DNA of 64,000 nt from Brienomyrus brachyistius (taxonomy: Eukaryota; Chordata; Actinopteri; Osteoglossiformes; Mormyridae): assembly GCF_023856365.1 (NCBI RefSeq), contig NC_064548.1, positions 24,134,289 through 24,198,288 of the forward strand, in the 5' to 3' direction. Positions within the stretch are counted from its first letter, which is position 1, and each line of letters opens with the position of its first letter. A model generated the notes under the pieces. The model had not been told where the DNA came from. It saw only the letters and a list, made by a program, of their open reading frames with translations, and ran no database searches. The position numbers and the translations under genes are program-made. Shown one piece after another: positions 1 through 9,700 of this stretch.

Positions 1-861
1 CCCCCCACCACAGCCCCCAGCTCTGTGAAAAGCTCCGCAGATGTGACTCAGTTTGGTAAAGGGCCCCCTCCCAAAGGGGAAAGACAGATTCCAGGCAGAA
101 GCACAAAACAGTCAAACTTTGAGTGTACAGCGATGCAGTTTCCATTCCGACCAACCGGTACAAAGAAAAAACAGCAAGATTAACGGTAAAAACATATTTT
201 CAGCAGCTTCAGGTCCAAGGAGGTGCTGTAAACAGGTCCAGGACGAAAACACACACAGGCACGTTTATCCCAGTCACAGGGACAGCAGAACCTCGGCGGA
301 CTGCAGTCGGTTCCCGTTTCTTGGCACATAAATTGGGAGGGGGGCAGTTAGCTTTCACATTTTTAATGCAATAGCGCACAAAGGGGCTACTTCCTGTCCA
401 TCGGGGGGCTCCCCTCCCTTGTGATTTCCAATTTTCGTTCCTCTCCATCACTCCTGTCCCCAAATAAAGCCCCCGGTCCCCCGGTCACATGACCCTGCTC
501 ATCACCCCGCCCTGAGCGGGACTCACAGCCAGTCGATCATTTAAAAATAGCGCTACTCACTGCTATGCTAATGAGGCTGCGACTGAATATATACACAGGA
601 CACACGCGGGATCAAGAGGCCCCCCCGCTGTCTGACCAAGCATTAGCGGCTAAGATCTAAGTTTAAACATGATATCTTTGTAGTGCCCAAAAGGGGGGGG
701 GGGTCTACAAAGCAGGATTTCTCAGTTAGCTGGTGTGACTTAAGCTAGGAGTCATGATTGTCCAATTAGAGTTTAGAAAGGAGCATTCCTATTGGACAAT
801 CACAGTCGTGGTTCCAGCATTTGAAACCTTTCTGGGGATTCTTACACACTCCAGTGCCTAG

Positions 862-1012
862 AGTGCTTAGAATTGCACAAGTCAATGGCATTTCTGTGGC
901 AGAAAACACCTTGTTAATGAGGGATCAGAGGAGGATGGCCAGACTCATTAAGACTAACAGAAAGGCCACAAGTGCAAAAACAACAGCTCAGTACAACAGC
1001 AGCATGCAGTGA
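862..1012 (+). pseudogene. Tc1/mariner-like transposase fragment
   Basis: A frame from about 862 reads ENTLLMRDQRRMARLIK, followed by TNRKATSAKTTAQYN. This resembles the N-terminal helix-turn-helix region of fish Tc1-like transposases, where an RGQRRMARLV-type segment is followed by RKAT and an ITxxYN segment. Only about 50 codons are recognisable; the DDE catalytic domain and the rest of the enzyme are absent, so this is a dead remnant. A 12-bp inverted pair, TGATTGTCCAAT at 755-766 and its complement at 791-802, lies just upstream, but I cannot tie it to the element. The identification rests on recalled similarity, not a search. Confidence 0.5.
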
Positions 1013-1059
1013 CTCCCTAAACCAGTGTACCCATCCTGGTCTTCAGGAACTCACAGAAA

Positions 1060-1110
1060 GTCCATGTTTTTGCTCCCTCCCAGCTCCCAAGAGGGAGCAA
1101 AATTGTGGAC
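1060..1110. repeat. Short inverted repeat (hairpin) within a dispersed repeat
   Basis: Two 20-base arms, GTCCATGTTTTTGCTCCCTC and GAGGGAGCAAAATTGTGGAC, can pair at 17 of 20 positions around an 11-base loop. The surrounding text (1025-1145), with its 'gaaaaacagt' end, looks like a dispersed interspersed repeat rather than a gene. Confidence 0.4.
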
Positions 1111-4100
1111 TTACTGTGGGTGCCTGAGGTGCAGGTTGAAAAACAGTACGCTAAATTTCACTTTTGAAACTTAAGGAGGTATAAGGTGAGGGGTACCCCC
1201 CCCCCCATGAATTGGCCACTGAGAGATACCACCGAACAGGGTGTTTAATATTCAGCCCTGTATGATGACATTAAACGCCATTATAACCTTCTAAATTCCT
1301 GCCACGTTTCTTCATGTCTATAACTCAAAGGTGCTCTTCACATACATAATGAAGCCGGGGGGGAGGGGCCCTTTAACACTGTAAACTTTGTTATCTTATC
1401 TCTGCTGCTCAGTGTGCATAGCCGGCCCTGGCCCGCTTAAATAAAGGGCTCGTTTTAAGCCTGCCGCTCCGGATCTGATGTCAGGGTCCCTCACAGCGGG
1501 CCGGGCCGGGCGAAGCCTGTGTTTCATTTATCCGAATCGATGTCCGATTCCCAGACACTGACGTCGTCATTCCCCAGGTTCATCAAAGTGCAAGAAAATC
1601 CTGTTTTATCTACACATACGCAAATAACAACGACTATTTCCTTAAACTCCCAACCATAATGCACTTTGAAAATCAAGGGCGAGGCACAGCATACAGGCCG
1701 GGAGCCGGTTTGGCTGCGCTCGTGGGTATCCTTCATCATGGGGGTAAACTGGAGAAGCATGACCCCTCGTCTGTGGACTGGCAGGCAAGCAGTTCATAAG
1801 CACACATATCCACAGGGAGGATGGGCGTCAGACTGCTGGCTGCCCATTGCGTTTACGGAGCCTTCACTGAGTGGACGCCCTTACCCAGAATGCCCTTCTG
1901 CTCAAACAAAAAGCAAACGGCTCCAGTGGAACAGTAGCTAGCAGACTGTAGCAGAATGATCAATATATTCCAAGATTACAAGAGATTAGTGCGTCTAGCA
2001 CTGGGGGGGGGGGGGGTTTTGCTTTGACTGTGTGTGTGGGGGGGGGCATGGACATAACTTTGCCTATTAGCCAATCAGGTTAAGAGATTACACTTCATGT
2101 CCTACATACAAGCTTAAACATAAATGAGTAAAGTGTTAAAATTCAAGGTACGTGGGTAGTTTTTGATATCAGTGTGTGCTGACTGACTAAGAAAATCCCA
2201 GCTATCGACATGCAGGGACACCAGATTTTACTCTGTCTCCACCCCACACAAACATCCACCTAAAGTCATCCCTCCACTGTGGGGCGTGGGAGCTGCTGCT
2301 AGACGTCACCCCAATCCACTGCATCCGCCCGAGCCTCCATACCGTGGTAATAATCACGGCCACTCTCAGCTTCACCTCCCTGACGCCTTTCACTCCAAAT
2401 GAAGGAACGTAACCTGATTTCTGAATGTGAGGCAAAGAGCCAGCTACATCAGACACCCCACCTTAATAAGTCCCCCCCCCCACCCCCCCTACAAGATGCA
2501 GCCCTCAGCCAGGACAGACAGAGCTCCAATTATCTGCTATCTGGGAACCAGAGCACACCAATCAGGGAGAGGATGGCATCCTGGCGCCAAAAGAGAGGCA
2601 CCCTGACATCATCGTTCCAGATTCCCCCCCCTCCCCCATTTAACCACTCTGCAACTCACGCCTGGCCCCCACTGCTGCCTGTAATGATGGGTTTGTGCAG
2701 ATGTTGTGCAGACTTTTGAGGCTGAACTGTCATCGTGGTACGGGCCTGTCACTTATCACCCCCAGGAGCCTCTCAGACGAAAAACACACCAGCCAGCCAA
2801 TCAGTCATCCGCACTCACCAGTCATCCTCAAGGTACACCTGGTTTGACTTGACAAGATGATCTCACCATGACAAACTGTTTAATAAGTGGTCTGAAACAC
2901 CTACTCCTCTTCCAAGTATTTTCTAAGCATGGTCTGAAATGTCCTCAAGCTCACTCAACCACTCAGTGCAGTATGAACCATAAGCAACCTTAAATCCACG
3001 GCGTACGTCCGTTAATAAGCCCGTTCATAAGCAGCGTGTGTCCCGACATGCCCGATGCGGACCTGAGCTCACCAATGCAGCGTGCACGGTTAGTTGGAGA
3101 TGTCACATTTATTTCTGCCTCTCCCAAGAATAGCTGCAACTTTAAATTTTACGTAAAGACATTTAAAGCCAATCACGCCGGACAACAGCCTTATTTCATA
3201 CACTGTACGAATTACCCTGCTCCTCGTATGAATGAACATCCGTAAACGTTTTCTTTTAAGTAATGCGAGCAAATAATAATACATTTTATTTTCCCATCGC
3301 TACTTTCAGGGTATAGATTTTGGGCATGAGGAATTGGTCCCATAGACTTCACAGCACTTGGGTCACCCATTAAAAAGCCTCCCCTCTTTTGTCATGGTCA
3401 TCGCCCGACGTGGCACAGACGGATCCAGCCTCGGGCACCTTTAACATGACAAAGGCAGTAACGAAGTGGCGATCGCCCAGCAATTCTACGTCAAAAAAAA
3501 AAACGCCAGAGAACAGACGCCGTGAAAACATAAACCTGCCGGCATGTAAAAATATGTACGCATAGTGGATGGGAGGGATTCATTACTGGAACGCAAAGTT
3601 CACCACGAAGGAACATTTCGAAGTCTTTTCCAAACATTCAAATGTGTTTCTCGGATATGAAGGAAAAACAGAGATCATACAGCTATTTAACAGCCTGACG
3701 TTAAGCGTGCACCGCGAAAAAATACCTTCAAGAATCTCAACTAAACATCGAAAAGGCACGTTTTTCCTTTTTATGAAACCTGGGGGATGCCAAAGTGGCT
3801 TCCAACCAGTGCGGTTCACATTTAATGCAGTTATTTGCGCATGCTTTATACTTAAACAGCAAGCAGAGCAGCAAGTTTAGAACCAACAACATAAACCAGC
3901 CCAAAACTTACCTTTACTTAGAATACAATAAGAAACCCCTTCCAGACCGAGGTCCAATGCGTACTTTGCAATGTGATCAGTAATTAGCCATCCGTCTGAA
4001 AGCGGGGAACTGAGTTTTTTTTCTGTCTCTTAAGAGGCACGAGTCCAAATTCAGCCGACATCGTCCTTCTTCAGTTTCTCCCATGAAGTTTCACTGTGTG

Positions 4101-5218
4101 CCAGCTGCATCGGAAGTCTGCGAGACGGCGATCAGACCCGTCCTGCTTCTCCGTCGGCGGTGCGGGGGCCGCGAAAGTCCTCGTCTCATACCTAGACGGA
4201 GGAAGTGGCCTCGATGCCCCGAATAATTACAGGGATTTTACCGGGACATAGTTTCCTCCGGGATGACTCCCACCGCCGCCACCTGGGATAGACGCCCACA
4301 GGAAGCTTTGTCCCTCGTCACCTCTAAGCTATACACACTTTTTCTCCAGCCCTTTGGTTTTCCCTTTACAGATAACGAGGGCTGCCATTACAGATGTAAA
4401 AACCAAACGACTATGTAAATGCAGAGTCGCCACTGCCTTCAAATTGCTTTTACATGCCTAACTATTTAACACTTTGTTAGCGTCCAAATGGGGAATGATT
4501 ATTCAAATTGAAACCATCAATTAATGTCTTTTTAAACTCCGTCGACATGGTCGGGGGTAAATTTGAATATTAATGTAGGTTTATATGTAGTTGCAAAAGA
4601 ATTTGGCCATAATTCAATATGCGGGCAATTAAAAATTAAAGTGGCGATCGGCTCCATAAATCCAAATTTAGCTATATATTTCCGGGTCCTATTTCTAGGG
4701 CGAGTATTAGCGAGCCTCGTAGAAACGTCTAGACAGTGTGCGAAGCTCCTGCCTTTTATGTTGCCGCTTAATGTAATACGCTTTATAAGCGCGGCTGTGC
4801 GCCAGAAATGAAAATACACTTCATCTGGAACGTAATTAACAGCTATAACATATCCGATTAATCTTAATATTGTTTTTTTTTCTTGTTTTCGGGAAATGTC
4901 CCAAAAACACGTCAACACCCAAATCAAGATATATAGCCAACCTGAATTATGTACAAATTAATCAAGACTAGTAATACACGGGCATAGGAAAGTATTTATA
5001 AGCATTAGCTGGGAGCTTTGACAACAAATCCACGATATGTGATTAATGAAAAACATTTTAATCTAGTTGTCCCTTCACGCGAGTTATGTCGCTTGAAATA
5101 TATGGACATTCTTCCAGGTTCGAGTTCACCGTAAAACTGGCCAAGCCGGCTGCAAACGAAGCAACTAAGTAAATCACTAGCAAGCCTGCTGCTTTTGTTG
5201 TCCTGTCCACGTCCCTAT

Positions 5219-5865
5219 TGTCACACTCGAGACTCAGGAAAGGCACAGGACCCAATTGCAGGAGACAGGGCAGTTTATTGGGATTAAATCAATTAAATCC
5301 AAGCCGGCAGGCAGGGGGCGGTAGTCAGAGTGACAGATTGCAGAGAGTCTGTGGCTGATGGCCTACGGGTCTAGCACAAGTCGGGGAGACAGGAACAGCA
5401 GGAACCAAGGAGGGGGAAAGACAGGGACAGGCAGAGGAAACAGGGCAGGGAAGGGCAATGCAGGACAGGACTGGGCAAAGCAGGACAGGGCAGGGCAATG
5501 CAGGACAGGGCAGGGCAATGCAGGACAGGACAGGGCAAAGCAGGACAGGGCAGGGAAGGGCAATGCAGGGCAGGACAGGGCAATGCAGGACAGGGCAATG
5601 CAGGGCAGGACAGGGCAATGCAGGACAGGACAGGGCAGGGCAATGCAGGACAGGACAGGGGCAAAGCAGGACAGGGCAGGGAAGGGCAATGCAGGACAGG
5701 GCAATGCAGGACAGGACAGGGCAGGGCAATGCAGGACAGGACAGGGCAATGCAGGACAGGGCAGGGCAATGCAGGACAGGGCAGGGAAGGGCAATGCAGG
5801 GAAGGGCACTGCAGGGCAAGGCAGGACAGGACGTGGATTCTGCTTAATTGGCTGGGGGTGTGACA
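5219..5865 (-). mobile_element. TGTCACAC...GTGTGACA element (solo-LTR-like) with internal minisatellite
   Basis: The element starts with TGTCACAC at 5219-5226 and ends with the exact complement GTGTGACA at 5858-5865. Read on the minus strand it begins TG and ends CA. An AATAAA signal at 5279-5274 sits about 55 bases before the minus-strand end, as expected for the R-U5 end of an LTR. Most of its interior is a 20-bp-scale minisatellite. I see no coding sequence for a retroelement protein, and no clear target-site duplication (left flank CCTAT, right flank CATAT). A foldback or MITE-type DNA element is the alternative. Confidence 0.5.
5440..5832. repeat. Minisatellite built on GGGCAATGCAGGACA
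   Basis: About 390 bases of mixed 5-, 10- and 15-base blocks (GGACA, GGGCA, GGGCAATGCA, GGGCAAAGCA). They are purine/C-rich on the + strand. All six frames stay largely open because the blocks lack stop codons and are multiples of five, which explains the several long 'QDRAGQCRTGQ'-type and 'CPALPCP'-type frames. These are not genes. Confidence 0.9.
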
Positions 5866-5883
5866 CATATTACTACATCCACT

Positions 5884-5894
5884 GTTTATTATTA

Positions 5895-5961
<67 letters not shown>

Positions 5962-5975
5962 GAAGAAGAAGAAGA
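5884..5975. repeat. (TTA)n microsatellite followed by (AGA)n
   Basis: A nearly pure TTA/ATT trinucleotide tract of about 75 bases runs directly into an AGA/GAA tract of about 15 bases. Confidence 0.9.
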
Positions 5976-6158
5976 AAAACCAGAGGAAGAAAACTAAAAG
6001 TTTTCACTGTGTTTATGGTCTGAACGAAATTGTTTGCACTATGTGTATGTGTTTCTGTGTATATCTGTGCCCGTTTTGTTCGATTGTTGGTGTATGGTTC
6101 TTTGCTGAAAGGAATTACTAAAGTATGTACTTTAATAACAACAACAAACAACAATGAC

Positions 6159-6161
6159 GGA

Positions 6162-6205
<44 letters not shown>
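6159..6205. repeat. (AAT)n microsatellite
   Basis: About fifteen copies of AAT/ATA, 200 bases downstream of the TTA tract and just upstream of the C7orf57-homologue promoter. Confidence 0.9.
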
Positions 6206-6207
<2 letters not shown>

Positions 6208-6259
6208 TATAAATGAGAATAAAAATATTAATAATGTCAGTCTAATAAAGTTATTTTTT

Positions 6260-6470
6260 AACTCTCGCCGGCACGCGATTTCGTGCGGCACTGGATGCTC
6301 CTTGGGGTTTCCGTTCCATCGCCATGGCAACTGTTCAGCTGGACTTCCGGAAACAGTCAGAGCGCTGACATCGCCGAGCGAAGGAGCCAGGTAGCCCGTA
6401 CTCGTCATCGCCTTACACTTCATTTGGAGAAACAGAGTTCCGATTTTTGATATTTTTTTCTCTTTGCTGT
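6260..6470 (+). promoter_or_regulatory. Likely promoter of the C7orf57 homologue, with RFX X-box at 6318-6331
   Basis: This CpG-containing stretch lies about 250-450 bases before the first coding ATG at 6715. The 14-mer ATCGCCATGGCAAC at 6318-6331 matches the RFX X-box (GTNRCC, spacer, RGYAAC) with a perfect right half and one mismatch in the left half. RFX factors commonly drive genes of ciliated cells. A TTTTTCTGCAG acceptor-like sequence ends at 6677, so a non-coding first exon could lie here and splice to the ATG exon. The transcription start is inferred, not seen. Confidence 0.5.
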
Positions 6471-6714
6471 GCGTTGGATCGTTTCACTTCACATAGAAAA
6501 TTATTTGATCTTACTAAATGTACTTTTTAAATGGCGTTAAATCGAAGGCCCTTTGCCGTTTTCTGCATAGCTTGCTCACAGCGGTAGCTATTGCTTTAGC
6601 ATGACATCTGCGTTCCTTGTTTCTGTATCTACATTAGTAATTTAGCTTATTTTGTCCCATTTCCAGTTTTTCTGCAGAATCAGAGAAACGCTGTTTAAGA
6701 CATCCTCGTCAGTC

Positions 6715-6751
6715 ATGAGCGGCGATGCAGATCATCGACGGAAGAAGCAAG
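6715..6751 (+). CDS. C7orf57 homologue, coding exon 1
   Basis: ATG at 6715 opens MSGDADHRRKKQ and the exon ends on the first base of a Gly codon. The donor is AAG|GCAAGT, the consensus for GC-AG introns. No in-frame alternative ATG is better placed. Confidence 0.7.
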
Positions 6752-9700
6752 GCAAGTGTCCCAGATCTAAAATTGGAACGCGGGCTGACCGTAGTCATTG
6801 TAAGGTGTCATTGCACTAAAGACTGTAATTAGTCAGTCAACTGCTACTCCCCGCCGATCTTACTTGGCACTGGGCTTATTTTGTGCGGTTAATCGTTGCT
6901 TTGGAAAAACAAGCGCTGGTAATTTTCCTAGTGCGCGTTTTCGTCAGGTAGTACGGTAGACTGCAAACACTTCAAAAATCAATTTACTTTACATCCATTT
7001 TAAAATTACGAACTCGTCCAGATATAATCATGTTATAGTTTTCTTGTTTCATTTTTAAATGTTTTGCAAAATTTTACTAGCGCTGGTACCGAAACTATTT
7101 TTATTTTTAGTTTTATCTAAATTTTAGATATTTATCTAGTTTTTTCTAGTTTTGATTCAGTTTATGTAATGGGTGTACCATTGACTTTTTTAATGAAATA
7201 TTGGTAAGGAAAATACAAACCAGTTTCTGTATGGTCTGCTATACAAATAGATAAGCAGTAAATGAATATCTAATGTATTACAAAACCAGACATGTAAATG
7301 CTACTAAATGCACTAATCAGAATGGTATTTTGTGTTCCTTCCCCACTATTTAATACACAAAGTAATACATCCATAACTCAGGTAATTTTCATAGTGTTTT
7401 ATTCTGCCTGTGTAGTTTACCACGCAGTTTCATGAAAACCCACGCAGTAAAAATTGGCACTGATGGCTCTGCACACTGCAGCCAGGCTTTTCTGTACATG
7501 CTGATATATTTATACATTTCTGGTGATTTAGGATCTATTAATAACTTTGCAATATTCTGCAATAATGCAATCAGTTTTGGTAGTTATGAACAGTGACTTT
7601 TTTCCTACCTTAAATACCCCCTTATTGAACCCCACTACATTTTCCTTGCAGGCATAAAAACTTTCCACCCGAGTGACCCAGTGAGCAACGGATCCCGGGG
7701 CCCGACTTCGCAGATCCCTGGGCTGTCCCACAATGTGGAGGCGGGTCCTGAGGAGAGGACACGCGGTCGCCGCGTGGGCATTTTTGAGACCGATTCCGAT
7801 TACGTTAAACTCGCCAAGCAAGGGGGGGCAAAAGGGTAAAAAATCAACTGCAGCTGCATCCTCAACCAGACACGCTGAATTGCAGCGGTGGAAAGTTCCA
7901 GTCAGAAAGTATTAATCCAGACCAAGATTTTGTTCCAACCAAGCAGTTAAGAACTCTATAAACGTGACTCTGTATGCGCGACAGGATGGTTGAACCAAAA
8001 TCTTGGTCTGGATTTGTACTTTCTGAACCTGAACTTTCCACCATTGATAAACTGTAAATGAAATATGCTTCCTTTTTACTGATAAGGGAAATTGCTTGAA
8101 ATGTATGGCGGTATTGTTGTTTTGGCCCGGCTATGCACAGATCCCATACATTCAGTCGATGCATCCAGCACTCTGTTGAAAGTTATGGACAGCTGACCGT
8201 GTCCAGAGAAGGCTGGTTAACGTTAAAATCTTGTGTCCTCGTGTAAATGCTCAGGTTTGCTGTGGCACGAAGAATCAAATGTGGCCACCAAAGCCGGTGG
8301 TCAGTATAAACCCCCTGACTGGTTTTCTGCCGAATTAGGCTCTAAAGAAAATGAATGGTAAGAGATGTGACGGTTAACCCTCCCCCACCAAGTGCTGCGG
8401 TATAATTCGTATGAGACCTTGTGGATTATCATATCTTCTGTTTGGTTTTACATTGACAGTGAAATAAAACTTAATATTCTTCATAGTTGCATGGTTCAAT
8501 ATATCACGGTTTTTAAATTATTTTATGCTTTTAAGAAAATGTACTATTAATTTTGAGTATTTAAGATGTTACTTTTCAAATTTTATTAGAGAAAAATGCA
8601 CATATATACATCTTAATTATGTGACTAATAAAAGCTTGTCTTGTTTTCACCCTTAAGCGGCAGTTTGACGTTGTTGAATTCCTAATGGATATGTTTTGCA
8701 TATTTAGTTTTACATTAGTTACAGACTATCCAATGTTTAAAAAGCAAAACTGTTTGCTTTGATGCCATTGAATTGCATAACTTTCAGTGTTATATAATTC
8801 AGTTTGTATTTCAGTCGTTGGTGTGGAGGAAAATGATTATGGCTTTTCTACTTACAGCTTCACTCAAAGAACAAGTGCTGTTATCATGACGCCTGAGGAG
8901 GCCAAGAAAAATGTGACTGAAGGCACCTTGCAGCCAGTCAATGCCCCCTTTGGGGGGGACAATAAGTCAGCTTGGGAGCGAGAGAATGACATCACATCTC
9001 CTGATGAAGAGCAGGTGAATGACCTTCACCACCAGCCCAAACTGTTACTGCCCCTCACACGCCGTTCTTCCATATCGATCATTTCATTTACACTTTCTGC
9101 CTTACAGCTGCTCGCTTTGCGCCTTGGATTTACAAAATAATTTGTACCATCTGCATGAATACATGGTCTGGCCATAATCCACTATTTTACAATGCGGGAA
9201 TTTCATACTCCTTTGGTGGAATGAATTTTTTTTTTCTTGTCTTGGTCGTATTTCAGCTGTCCAGAATCTGGGGCCGGAGATGTGCTTGCAAACGTCCAGC
9301 ATAAGTTAGGCTCATGACTAATTTGTGATGTGACAGTTGCTCCGATTTAGTTTCGCCAAGCTCTGGTTTGGCAGATGGCTTGTATCTCTCTCTCTGCTTT
9401 GCAATAACTCAGAAATGACTGATATCAGAGCCCATCATTATCCTGACTCTGTTAGGGGACATGAAGCAAATATTATCGCTTTCTAGCTTTTAGCCATAAA
9501 TATATTAACTTCAATTGCTTTCAGCCTATTCTGTATCACTATAAACTCTCCCATGAGAGCGACCACCCTGAGTGATCGTAGGTCTTGATGTGATTTAATG
9601 TCATTCAGTGACTGTAAAAAGGGTGCCTGTTTCTGAACAAGATTACGGGACGTGGCACGTGTCCCTTTAGGTGCTGTGTGATTTAGTTTCTCTTGTCATC

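Larger units (their letters stand above)
1..5218. other. 5.2 kb without a recognisable gene
   Basis: I find no exon chain or conserved protein segment here on either strand. The stretch holds a short Tc1-like transposase scrap near 860-1012, a hairpin repeat at 1060-1110, homopolymer runs of C and G, and from about 3.0 to 5.0 kb AT-rich single-copy-looking DNA with few repeats. The 131-codon minus-strand frame at 4532-4927 shows no family motif. The AT-rich part could hold conserved non-coding elements, but that cannot be judged from one sequence. Confidence 0.5.

Noticed and set aside
4532..4927. 131-codon minus frame
   Set aside because: AT-rich sequence with an overlapping open + frame and no motif. 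I could not place it in any family.
5325..6023. Cys/Pro/Leu- and Gln/Asp/Arg-rich frames of up to 221 codons
   Set aside because: They follow the minisatellite at 5440-5832 and the adjoining TTA repeat.
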